A stretch of 64,000 bases of DNA, taken from Pseudomonas entomophila. GTDB taxonomy: Bacteria > Pseudomonadota > Gammaproteobacteria > Pseudomonadales > Pseudomonadaceae. The translations under genes were made by a program, and so were the position numbers. This document shows, piece after piece, positions 38,519 through 50,500 of the stretch; the stretch's first letter is position 1, and each line of letters starts with the position of its first letter. The notes beneath the pieces are model-generated. The model was not told where the DNA came from. It ran no database searches and worked only from the letters and a program-made list of their open reading frames with translations. Location of the stretch: contig NZ_CP063832.1 of the NCBI RefSeq assembly GCF_023277925.1, forward strand, positions 1,893,001-1,957,000, in the 5' to 3' direction.

Positions 38519-38585
38519 GTGTCGGTCATCTTGAGGCGCGCGCAGTGCTACGCTCCGAGTGAACATGGCCATCCAAGGATTGAAA

Positions 38586-38792
38586 ATGGGCTTTGACTGG
38601 CACGCTGGACCGATCACCCGCGCCACCCCACTGGACAACAACTACCGGAACACGCAGAAGGTTCGGCAGTTCCTGGTCGCTGAGTGCGGCGAGTCCTTCA
38701 AGTTCGACCGCGCCTTCATGGCCTGGATCAACAGCGGCGCACCCACCACCATGGGGGACGTCGCAGATGAATGGCTGCGCAGGCACCCGTGA
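38586..38792 (+). CDS. DUF6434 domain small protein
   Basis: This is a 68-residue protein MGFDWHAGPITRATPLDNNY with NTQKVRQFLVAECGESFKFD and a C-terminal DVADEWLRRHP. The FDWHxGPIT..xYRNTxxVRxFF pattern is DUF6434, found in small proteins with or without a SAP domain. The start at 38586 follows AAGGATTG; ATGs at 38559 and 38565 are possible but less typical. The function is unknown. Confidence 0.7.
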   Translation: MGFDWHAGPITRATPLDNNYRNTQKVRQFLVAECGESFKFDRAFMAWINSGAPTTMGDVADEWLRRHP

Positions 38793-38888
38793 CGACTGCG
38801 GGACCTGATAACGCCTGGCTGCAGACCACAACCCTGCCCCGCCTGAGCCAGTCAGCAATTGCGAAAACTCAAACTATATGGAAATAGC

Positions 38889-39170
38889 ATGAAGAAAATA
38901 GTCATGGTCTTGGCATTATCGGCGCTGTTCGGTTGCGCACATGAAAAGTCGCAATACGTGCTTGATGTCGAGAATGCCCCAGATCCCGTTTCAACCGAAG
39001 CGAAAGCCTCCGAGTGCGCCCACCTTTTCAGTGAGATTGACCGTAACAACGCTGCCATGGCGAAGCGTTATCAAGACGGTAGTTTCTCGATGAGCCAACA
39101 GAACGAGAAGGATGCTCGCAACGAAGCGCTTTCCATTCGGACGTTCAAAATTGGCTGTCCACGCCGATAG
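38889..39170 (+). CDS. Small lipoprotein, unknown function
   Basis: This is a 93-residue protein with signal MKKIVMVLALSALFGCAHEK (lipobox LFGC). The mature part SQYVLDVENAPDPVSTEAKA followed by ECAHLFSEIDRNNAAMAKRY has a predicted helical pair. GC content is clearly lower than neighbouring core genes, suggesting acquired DNA. The start at 38889 is chosen by the signal peptide. It is followed by the integrase relic. Confidence 0.6.
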   Translation: MKKIVMVLALSALFGCAHEKSQYVLDVENAPDPVSTEAKASECAHLFSEIDRNNAAMAKRYQDGSFSMSQQNEKDARNEALSIRTFKIGCPRR

Positions 39171-39296
39171 GAACTGGCGGGTGTTTCAGCATTACCGCCA
39201 GAACGCCTTGCCTCCTGCGCGTGCCGCATGAGCGACTGAGGCAAGGGTGGCCTTGACAGGGGGGGGAAATCTGCACGTCGATTCGGGAAGTGCCGG

Positions 39297-39717
39297 ATGG
39301 GCTGCATGATCGAGCGCTCAATGCCATCAAGGCAGGTGCGTCGCTTGGTCAACCAGGGGCGAACGGTTCCACCATCGCCCTACCCCACAAGTCATTTGTG
39401 CTCAAACCAGGCAAAGGTGGGCTGTGGTTCAACGAACCAAGTGTTACAATCCGCCAATTCAAATCAGCGCTCAAGGCGCTGGACATTCGTGAACGCCGTC
39501 AGTACGACACCCGCCACCTCCGCGCGCCCCTGAGCCTTATGGCTGGGATGAACCGAAGCGTTCATCACGAACCAGCTTGGCCATAGCGTCGAGATGTTGC
39601 TCTCTACCTACGCGAAATGGATCAGCTCCTCCTCGGACTGGAGGGCGCTTGAGAAGCTGCCGCCCTCTCGTCTGATGGGGCCTCCATGGAGGCACAGACC
39701 GACGAGCGAGCCTTAAT
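39297..39717 (+). pseudogene. Decayed phage-type tyrosine recombinase (integrase), C-terminal part
   Basis: The frame holds LKALDIRERRQYDTRHLRAP and LSLMAGMNRS, the Arg-His box of a tyrosine integrase catalytic domain. It shifts near 39555 to NQLGHSVEMLLSTYAKWISS and DWRALEKL, which has the LGHS box and the Tyr nucleophile in STYAKW. The start is lost, the N-terminal and core domains are missing, and at least one indel breaks the catalytic domain. The lower-GC small genes before it probably entered as one mobile island. No attachment repeat was found by eye. Confidence 0.75.
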
Positions 39718-39747
39718 ACACCTCTGGAACCCCCGCAGGACAAGCAC

Positions 39748-41334
<1,587 letters not shown>

Positions 41335-41387
41335 CACCGTCCCAGTAAGCGGATCGTTCCGCAGATACGCCGTCTAACCGGCGCCTG

Positions 41388-41412
41388 CCAGGGGGCATTC
41401 GTTGCCCCCTGG
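41388..41412 (+). terminator. Hairpin after ybiT
   Basis: CCAGGGGGCA and TGCCCCCTGG form a perfect 10-bp stem with a 5-nt loop, 54 bp after the ybiT stop. The following bases (CCATTCGCCGG) lack a T-run. It could serve as a terminator for ybiT. Confidence 0.6.
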
Positions 41413-41571
41413 CCATTCGCCGGTTTACCGTGATAAGCCGAAAACAGGCTAACACCTCCCAAGAGTGCTCGACATCCAGACGTTCAGGGATTCTCCGAAC
41501 AAGCTTCCCTATGCTGAAGGGCTGTTATAACTCAGCGTCAGAGAGCAGTTAGGATGGTATGAATTTCTGTA

Positions 41572-44331
41572 TCAAATAAATCTACACCAACTCCTATCGT
41601 GCAAAATCCTTGCGCCCCCGGGGGGGTATCTAGAAATTATCCAGGACAAACTATTACCGGTAAAACGTACTTGAGCGTAAAATATTGGAAGAGCAATAGG
41701 ATGGAGACTCACAACATGTCTTAGCAAATGCGCTTTCGCGTCTATCTCAGCCAGAGGGCTGTTATCTTTCAGCTTCACCACATAAATAACGCTCTCTTCA
41801 TTAATCGGTATAGTGAGAGTAAGATCAAACTCGAGTTCATCGACAAGCTCATTTGAAATCAACGCGACCGGCATACTCAACGAAACATCAAAACCCTCCA
41901 CCGACAACTCCAGATCACCCAGACCGCTGAAACCCCTGATCGTCAGATCCCAACTTACACTTCCTGCCTGCATAGACTGGGAACTGCCAAGCTTCGGATT
42001 GGCGACAATACTCTCCTGTGGCAGAGCACCTTCTTTCAATATCATGCTGGCCATGAGATACATTCTTCCCAGCGGGCTGTTTATCCCCTCCCTGGGCACC
42101 AACTTTACCGTGTAACGACCCCCGCGGCGCATTACCTGTTTATTATTTCTAAACTCCGCACCTTCGACGAACACTTCTGCTTCTTCCGCCAGATTGTTTG
42201 ACATCACGTACCCCTTCTCCATCCTCAAGGGGGTCGTGAAACCCGGCACCACAACATGCAGGCCAAACTCACCGCGAACGCCTTTCGGTTTGATCGTCCA
42301 GGTGGCGCCACTGTCCGTAACCTCGGCCAGTGTTCCGTAGGACGGTGTCGCGGGCATTTCGTCTTCCGTCAATTGCGCTTCCAGCCCGTCGAACATCAGC
42401 TTGGCAACAAGCCCCGTCAGGCCCAGTGGGCTGTCCTTCTTCGGCACGATACGCACGCTACTTTCCACACCCACATGGAAAATCCATTGCCCGCGCACCT
42501 TGACCGTCTCCACCTCCAGAACAGCTTCGTCATCCAAAGCCTCTGACAACAGCAACACCGTCGGCAATGTCGCTGACACCAAGAAACCTTCGACATCGAT
42601 CGTCAGGCCAAAACTGCCACTGAGGTTTGCCCCTATCAGTGTCCACTCCACCCCATCCGCGGTCATCGGTCGTTCGTTGCCGTAGTCCGGGCTTGCCGTT
42701 ACCTTGTCCGAGGTCAGGCTGCCGTTCACAAAGCCCATGCTGCATTTTCCATTCGCCAGCAGCAGCGGGCTATCGGGCTTGGGCTTGACCTTTATCGTAC
42801 GCGCCGTGCTTCGACGGAAAATCAATACTTCACTCACCGCATCGCCATCGATGGTCACATCCACTTCATCACTCAAGTTCTGTGACAGCAATGCCGCAGG
42901 TCCCAAGGTGAATGACCCGAAATTATCCGCGAACACGTTAAGCCCAAACTTGCCACTGGCATCCACACCGGTGACCTCCCATTCCAGCCCCTGCTCAGTC
43001 ATCGGCCGCTTGGTGCCGAAGGCAGGGACTGCCGACATCGTGTCCGGGGGAAGCTCGCTGCCGCTCCAAACGGTCATGTGGGATGCCCAATCCAAGCCCG
43101 GCAGTGGACTTCCTGGCTTGGGCTTGACCTTTATCCTGCGCGCCGCCCCACGACGGAAAATCAACGGGAACGCCAAGGGCTGGTCGTCGATGGTCATGTC
43201 GACTTCATCATAGAGATAGGCTGAAACCTGCACGCCAGGCATCTGCATCGGCGCGTCCTCGTCCAACTGCGACGCCGTCGCCATCAGGCTGAACAGTCCG
43301 CTTTCGCCACCACCTGTGATTTGCCATTCAAGACCGCCGCCAGGCATTTCCCGAGCTTCCTTGGGGGCGAACTCAATACCCAACTGCTCGCTCCCCTTAG
43401 ACCAACCGAGCGCAATAGACTGGCCGATAAAGAAATCGTTACCCGCCTTGGGCATCAGCTTCAATGTGTAGCGACCTTCCCGAACCAGGCACAGGCCAGC
43501 CGGCGTGGGTTCAATAACGTTCCCTCCCCCATCGCGCAGTTCCAGCACCAGCCCCTCAGACCAGGGGTCGCTGATAAATGCCGGGATGCTTTGCTCGCAT
43601 GCGCTCGTGTGACCAAATGCGTCTTCATAGGTGACGTCGAAATTGATACGGCCGTTATCGATGTCCGCTAACTGGGCCTTGTACTCCAACTTCGAGTGGC
43701 CCTCCTTATCAGTCGGGATGTATTGAATATCCTGCCCGCCAACCTTCCACCCCACCAAGACTCCTGGAGCAGGGCGACTGGCGTCAAAGTCACTGCTGAC
43801 CGTGGCGGTCAGGGTCGTGGAATTCCCTTGATCGACGATCGGGTACGTGCCATCCCACTCCAGGTCGGTAATGCGCCCCCAGTAATCGCCCACTTGCGCT
43901 TCAAGCGGGTAGATGGGCGCCTGCCAGTAGCTGCCCAAGCCCAAGGTCACATCACCGGACATCACGCCATGGGCGCCTGTCGCCGTCAGTTGCCACTCGG
44001 CGCCTGCCGCAGGCAAGTCCTGGTAGGCGGTGTCCTGATCGTTAGTGTCGGTAACGAATTCAGGACCCGCTTCCAAGCCATAACTGCCTGGCGTGCCCTC
44101 GGTACCCATCCAGCGCAGGCTGAGCCGCTGATCCACCCAGGTACTGCCATGCGGCGCAATGACTTCCAGGCGATGCGTGGCGCCATGGCACAGTTTGAAC
44201 GGCGGCGCATCCTGGGGGATATCGTGCTCCGGGTTGCCGTCCGGCGACTGCACGATCAAGCGCACAGGCGAGGCGGCTTTCTCGATGGGTTGAGACACTA
44301 CCTGGACGCGAGGGTCTTCTTGCTTGGACAT
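41572..44331 (-). CDS. Large beta-repeat protein, function unknown, with AT-rich and seemingly truncated C-terminus
   Basis: This is a 919-residue protein starting MSKQEDPRVQVVSQPIEKAA (RBS GGAG), with no signal peptide. Two Ig-like modules (residues 20-280) are followed by about five related repeats of about 113 residues. Each opens with DEVDMTIDD, DEVDVTIDGD, DEAVLEVETV, EEAEVFVEGA or DELEFDLTL and contains RRG.ARRIKVKPKPGSPL and MTEQGLEWEVTG. The final repeat is broken after AHLLRHVVSL, and the tail reads SWIISRYPPGGARILHDRSW, unlike other repeats. The last 700 bp have visibly lower GC than the rest. It may be a surface or phage-like structural protein; no function is recognised. Confidence 0.7.
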   Translation of the reverse strand: MSKQEDPRVQVVSQPIEKAASPVRLIVQSPDGNPEHDIPQDAPPFKLCHGATHRLEVIAPHGSTWVDQRLSLRWMGTEGTPGSYGLEAGPEFVTDTNDQDTAYQDLPAAGAEWQLTATGAHGVMSGDVTLGLGSYWQAPIYPLEAQVGDYWGRITDLEWDGTYPIVDQGNSTTLTATVSSDFDASRPAPGVLVGWKVGGQDIQYIPTDKEGHSKLEYKAQLADIDNGRINFDVTYEDAFGHTSACEQSIPAFISDPWSEGLVLELRDGGGNVIEPTPAGLCLVREGRYTLKLMPKAGNDFFIGQSIALGWSKGSEQLGIEFAPKEAREMPGGGLEWQITGGGESGLFSLMATASQLDEDAPMQMPGVQVSAYLYDEVDMTIDDQPLAFPLIFRRGAARRIKVKPKPGSPLPGLDWASHMTVWSGSELPPDTMSAVPAFGTKRPMTEQGLEWEVTGVDASGKFGLNVFADNFGSFTLGPAALLSQNLSDEVDVTIDGDAVSEVLIFRRSTARTIKVKPKPDSPLLLANGKCSMGFVNGSLTSDKVTASPDYGNERPMTADGVEWTLIGANLSGSFGLTIDVEGFLVSATLPTVLLLSEALDDEAVLEVETVKVRGQWIFHVGVESSVRIVPKKDSPLGLTGLVAKLMFDGLEAQLTEDEMPATPSYGTLAEVTDSGATWTIKPKGVRGEFGLHVVVPGFTTPLRMEKGYVMSNNLAEEAEVFVEGAEFRNNKQVMRRGGRYTVKLVPREGINSPLGRMYLMASMILKEGALPQESIVANPKLGSSQSMQAGSVSWDLTIRGFSGLGDLELSVEGFDVSLSMPVALISNELVDELEFDLTLTIPINEESVIYVVKLKDNSPLAEIDAKAHLLRHVVSLHPIALPIFYAQVRFTGNSLSWIISRYPPGGARILHDRSWCRFI

Positions 44332-44476
44332 GGCAATCTCCGACGAGTGTCTGCACAGTGCTGCGAAGACTCTAATGCGTTGCCCCAGCCTCGAAAACTG
44401 ACAGAAATACCAGGTAGGCACCCCCTGGAGCCTGGGCGACGACGTTCCGCCTGTGCTATCGAGGAACGGCTGTTGG

Positions 44477-44514
44477 CCGGCAAAGCCGGCTCCAACAGGG
44501 GGCGGCTTTGCCGG
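44477..44514. repeat. REP-like hairpin after the giant exoprotein gene
   Basis: CCGGCAAAGCCG and CGGCTTTGCCGG are perfect 12-bp arms with a 14-bp spacer. The element lies 13 bp beyond the stop of the giant gene and may act as a 3' hairpin. Confidence 0.75.
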
Positions 44515-44526
44515 TGAGGGCTGGCC

Positions 44527-47500
44527 TCATAGCAGCAGGTTGCCCCGCTCCTCTTCGGTCAACTGGGCCTTGGCCTGCTCGTCCAGCGCGCCCGCACCCA
44601 ACACCTGCACCGGGCTCTGGCGGTTGTACTGCGGGTTCAGGCTCGCCCCGTCCTGCCCTGGAACCAGCTTTTCACCACCGAACCCCAGCACCTGCACGGT
44701 GATCACCGACGGCTGCCGCGCCCGGGCCGCTGACTGCTGCTGGCGGCCGGCCTGCTCCGCCGCCTGGGTGGCCGACGAGGCCGCCGCGCTGGCCGAGGCG
44801 ATCGCCCCGGTATTCACCGACGCCACCACCGGCATGCCCTTGGCGTCACCCTGAACCTGAATGTTGGCGGCGTTGACCACCTGCAACGCGGCGATGTTGA
44901 CGTTGCCCGACACACGAATCCCAGCCTCGCCGGCATCGATGGTGCCCAACGGCGCGATCAGGTCGATGTCACCCGGCGGCACCTCGGCGATCGGGTTGAG
45001 CGTGGCGATACCGGCACCGGTGCTGGGTACGCTCGGCGCCAGGCCGACGTTGCCCCACAAGTCATAGGTGCGCTTGGGCGGGGTATAGACCACGGTGGTC
45101 TTCGAACCACGGCCGGCGTTGATGTCACCGCTGGCCGACCAACCGAGGATCGAGCCGCCGAAGGTGGTCATGATGCGGCTCTGGCCGAGCAGGATGCTGC
45201 CCTGGGCATACAGCTGGATATCGCCGCTGCCCTGGGTGATCACCCCGGCGCTGGCCGGTGGCGCCGCGCCTTCGATACCGAACACCTGCTGGCCACCCGG
45301 CGTCAGCACCTGGATATCGCCCCCGAAGTCGGTGTGGATGCCGGCGCCGCCGTAGAACGTGGCATTGCCGCCGTAGCGAATCAGGTTGCCGGCCACGTCC
45401 TTGTCGGGGAACAGCGTGGCGATGGCCTGGCGCCCGCGCAGGTAGCTGCCGGTGCGTGGGCCGTCGAGGTCGTTGTACTCGCGCCCACCCTCGCGCAGTT
45501 CGGCGAAGTACACCTGGCGGGCGAAGATGCGCTGCTGTTCGGCGGGCAGCGTGGCGAACAAGGCGCGGGCCGCTTCGCCGTCACCTTCGAAGGCATGGCG
45601 CTCACGCAACCAGGCCTGCAACGCGTGCTCGTAGGCCTTCACGACTTTGTCCGGTTGCCCGCTCAGGGGTTGCGACGGGTCGGCCAGGCGCGCGGGGTCG
45701 AGATAGCGGCGCAGCAGGCCAGCGTAGTCGGGGCCGTGCTCGCCGGCACCGACGATCAGCGCGACGGATGCGCCATCGCCGCCACCACCGCCAACCCGGC
45801 CGATACTGTTGATCGCCGCTTCCTGGTAGGCCGAACCCACGCCCTGCCCTGCCTGGAACAGATTGCGCCCGGCCACCACTTCCAGCAGCCCGGGGCCTGC
45901 GACGTTGAAGGTGCTCAGGCGAATATCGCGCCCCGCGCTGACCAGCGACACGTCGTTGCGGTCGCCATGGATGATCAGGTTGCCGGTGGACTGCACCGTG
46001 CCCTGGCTGCTGAACCGCGAGTGGGCAAGCTCACCCGGTGCGTCACGCCGCCCCTCCAGGGGCACGCCGGCATTGACGATGTCGCGCCCGGCCATGATCC
46101 GCGTCGGCCCTGCGCCTTGGTACAGTTTCAGGCCACTGCCACTGAAGGTGATCAGCTCACCGGTGTTCAGGCCGACGATGTCGCCTTGCAATGCGTAGAA
46201 GCGCGACGCCGCGCGCGGCTGCGCCCCCACGAGCGAGTAGGTGTTCAGGCCATAGGTGTACAACGGGTAGCTGCCCCGCTCGCCGGCCAGGTCGCCATGC
46301 AGGTTGCCGGCCTTGGTCTGGCCATTGCTCAAGCGGCCCAGGAACGCCGGGCGTTCCGGTGTAGCGAGTGGCGTGCTGTCGGTGCCGGCCTGGCTGATCA
46401 CGTAGCCACCGGCGTAGATCGAGTTGCCGGCCAGCAGCTGCAGTTCGGTGTTGGCCGACGGCGCAGTCATCAATGAGTAGGGTGAGCTCTCGAAAATGCC
46501 GATGTCGGCGGCGGAGCTGCCGTAGTACAGGCTGCCATTGGCCGCGACCGCGCGCAGGGCGGTCGGATAGAACAGGCGCCCGCCATCGAGCGACAGGTTG
46601 GCGCTGGCAGCGCTTGTTTCATGGGGCGCCACCACCGGCACCAGGTTGCCCCCCGCGCTGAGCAGGTCGACCGCAGTGTCCGCTCGCCACAGCGAGAACC
46701 AGCTGAAGCCATCGGCCTTGTAGGCCCGGCCATCGTCGCCGGTGAACGGCAACGTGTTGTACTGCGCCACCCGGCCAGCATCGCCGACGCCTTTCACCAC
46801 CACATCGCCGCGCGCCTGCACGCGCACCGCGCTGTCGCCTGGCGTCAGTACCAACCCACCGAGCGCCCTGGCACGGGTGGCGGTGTAAGGGTCGTAGGCG
46901 CGCGATTCGTGGGTATCGTGGAAGTTGTTGTAGCTGCCGTATTGCGGCTGGATCACCCCGACGCTCGCCGCCTCGACGCCCAGGGCGCCGCGCAGGTTGA
47001 CCAGGGTGCCTGCCAGGTCCGTATTGGCCTTGGCGGCCGCGACTGCGCCCAGCCCAGGGTTGAGGCCGCCACCCACGCGCAGGTCCAGGTCGCCGCCACC
47101 GGTCTGCACCACCTGGCCATCGGCAGCGGCCCGGCCGCTGCTGGCCACCACCAGGTTGAGGCCCTGGCTGCGCTCGATGTCGGCCAGCTGTGCGCCGCTG
47201 GCCTGCAGCAAACCCGCCGCCCCGCCCACCGAGACGGCCAGGTTGCCGCCGCCCAAGGTACCGATGCCGGTGAAACCGACCAGCCACGGGTCGACGGGGT
47301 CTGCGCCAGGCTTGTGCGCATAGGTGCCGAAGTTGATGCCCCAGGCGGCCGGCGTTCCCGCCTCGCGCTGGCCCTGGCGCCACAGCCAGCCACCGACGGC
47401 GGCCGTGGCCTGCTGTGGACGGACACCGCCCGCCGCCTGCTTGCCGGCCACCAGGTTGCCGGTCAGGTTGCCGCCGGCCTCGATGCGTAGGTTACCGCCC

Positions 47501-50500
47501 TGTTCGGGGTACCAGGCACGGAAGTTCTGCGCGGTCACTGCCTCATACGTGGCGCCGGGCGCGCCCAGCAATGAACCGTCGGCTTGCTGGCCGCGGGCGA
47601 TCAGGTGCGGGTCGCGGCCGTCGACGAGCAGCGCCGGGGCCTGGGTGCCGGCCGTGTAGACGCCGAACAGCGAATCCATGCGCCAGTCGCCGGCACTGAT
47701 CAGGTCCAGGTCGCCGGTGCCGGTACGTAGCACGCTGAACAACTGGGTGGTCGGCGTGACCACGATATGTTCGGGCTCGGGCTTGGGCTGGCCGGGGTCG
47801 TCGATTTCGCGGCACCAGTCGGGCACCAGCTGGCAGAACACCAGCTGGTCCTCGGTCACCGGGTCGCCGGCCGGGAAGCCTGCGCCGTTGTCCGGGGCCC
47901 AGACGATGATCTTCTTGGGTGGCGCGGCCACGCACCAGTCGGGTACCAGTTCGCAGAACACCCGTTGGTCCTCGGCCACCGGCTCACCCGCTGGGAAGCC
48001 CGCACCGTTGTCCGCAGCCCAGACCAGGCCCGGCTTGGGCTTAGGTGCCGGCACGCACCAATCGGGCACCAGCTCGCAGAACATCAGCTGGTCCTCGGCC
48101 ACCGGCTCACCCGCTGGGAAGCCGGCGCCATTGTCCGGCGCCCAGACCATGCCGGTGCCCGGCGCGGGGCCGCCGCCACCGGTCTTGACCTGGCTGGCGA
48201 TGTAATGCTGGTCGGCCAGGCGCAGCAGGCCGGCATCCGGCTCCGGACGGGTCAGGCGATTGTCGGCGGCGTCCAGGTCGGCACCGGCCACCAGGCGTAT
48301 CGACCACGACTGCGAGCCTTGCGCCAACATCGGCGCCAGGGCCCAGTTGCGGCCCTGCTGGCCATTGACCCGGGGGCGCAACTCGATCAGGTCGACACCC
48401 TCGGCCAGTTTCACCTCGGTGCCGGCTGGCAGCCGGGAACCGGCCGCCAGCGGCAAGGCTCCGCGCTGGCCGAGGCCGCCCTCGGGCAAGGTGACGCCCT
48501 TGCTCCAGGTGCCGCCCTGCACCGCCACCGCCACCGGCAGGCGGCTGCCGGCTTCCAGGCGGCTGCCCTGGGCCAGGGTGACCGCCTCCTTGAGCAACGT
48601 GCCGGCCGCGTACAGCAGGTTGCCCGCCTTGTCGTACACCGCCGCGTCGAGCACGGTGCCGGCAGGCAGGTTCAGCGCCGCCGCCAGGTACAGCGCGCCG
48701 GGCAGGCGGGTGTTGGCCGGCAAGGTGGTGTCAGCGAACGGCAGGTCGAAGTTGAGCACGCTGCCCCCCGGGTAGCGGGTGCCTTCGGCCAGTTCGACGC
48801 CGCTGCGCGGGATCACCAGGTCACTGTCGAACGGCTGCTTGCCCGGCAGCAGCAACCAGCCACGGCCATCCATGCGCGCCTCGTCGCTGGCGAACGCCGG
48901 CGGCGCGAAACCGTCGTTGATGCTGCCGTAGATCTCCAGGTTACCGCCGGCACGCAGCACCAGGTTGCCGACCTCGCCCGAGCCGTAGGCCAGGGTTTTC
49001 TGGAAGGCCGGGTTGAGGCTGGCGTAGCGATGGCCGGACAAGTCCAGGTCGCCCTGGACGATCAGGTCGGTAGCGCTGTCGACGGTGGCGATCTCCACCC
49101 CCGGGCGCAGGTGCAAGGCCTGGGCGTAGGTGTTGTTGTTCAGGCCGGCCAGGCGCTTGTCGAGCAGGTCGCGGTTGCCCAGCAGGGCATTGATGAACAG
49201 CTCGCTGCGCTGGTGCTTGGCGTCGAGGTAGGCCTGGTCGATGAACTGGAATGGCCTGCCGCTGGCGGCGATCCCCCCCTTGAGTGCGTCGCTGTAGCGC
49301 TGGTTGCCGACCACGGCAATACTGCGCGCACCGAGCATGTTCAAGGGCCCACGGGCATCGATGGCGATATCGCCGCTGATGTCGCTGCCCAGCCGCGGCG
49401 CCGTCAATTGCAGGGTACCGAGCGCACGCCCGTCATGCTGGCCCGGGCCGCTGCCGATGCTGGCCGTGGTGCCATGGCGCAGGTCGAAGGTCGCCCCGCT
49501 GGCCAGGGTCAGTTGCCCGTTGCCGCTGTTCAGTTCGATCAGCGCCCGGTTCGGTGCATCGATGATCGCACCACGGCTGTCGACCCTCAGCACACTGCCA
49601 TGGGCATCCAGCTGGCCGCTGCCGGTCACGGTCAAGCCGTGCTTGGCGGCCAGGCGGATGCTGCCGACCTGTTCGCCGCTGGCATCGACCCGGCCGGCGA
49701 CGGTCAGCTGGCCGTTGTCGAGGGAGATGTTGATGTCATGGGCCTTGAGCTCATTGCCGATGACCAGGTCGCCCTGCCGGATCTGGAATGCACGGCCGCC
49801 GAACACCTGGTCGCGGTTCAGGCGCTGGTTGAGGCCGGCGAAGTCATCCAGTTGCCGGGCGCGGATGTCCACCGCGCCCTGGGCGTAGGGCACCAGGGTG
49901 CCGCCGGCGTTGTAGTAGCCACTGGCGGCGCCAAGGTTCTGCCCGAGCAGCTCGACGCGCCCGCCCCGCTCGCCCAGGGCGATCGCGCTCAAGCGCCCGG
50001 CGCGGTTGTTGCTGGCGCTGAGGTCGATCCACGCGCCAGCGGCCTGGTGGATATCACCGTCGCGGCTGCGCAGCGCCAGGTCGCCGCCCCAGCTGTAGCG
50101 GGTCACGTCGTTGAACGTCAGGGCGCGGCCCGCCAGGTCGATGCGCGCGTGATCACCCAGGCGCAGATCGTCGTTGGCCTCGAGGGTCAGCTTACCGCTG
50201 GGCAGGCTGAAAGTGCCGTCGATGGCCAGGCGCTGGCCGCTCAAGGCCAGCTCCGCTCCCAGGCTGTCACGACCACTGGCCAGGGCCGTGCCACCGCCCA
50301 GCACGGTCAGTTGGCCACCCGCGACGATGCGGTTGACCGAGCCGGCGGCGCCGGTCCACAGCGGGGTGCTGACCCGCAGGTCGCCGCCCCTGTACTGGAA
50401 GCCGCCGTCGACGAACGCACCGCGCTGATGATGGATGCGCAGGCTGCCCGTGTGGTTGGCACTGATCTGGCGGCTGGCCTGCAGGGTGACACGGGTGAAA

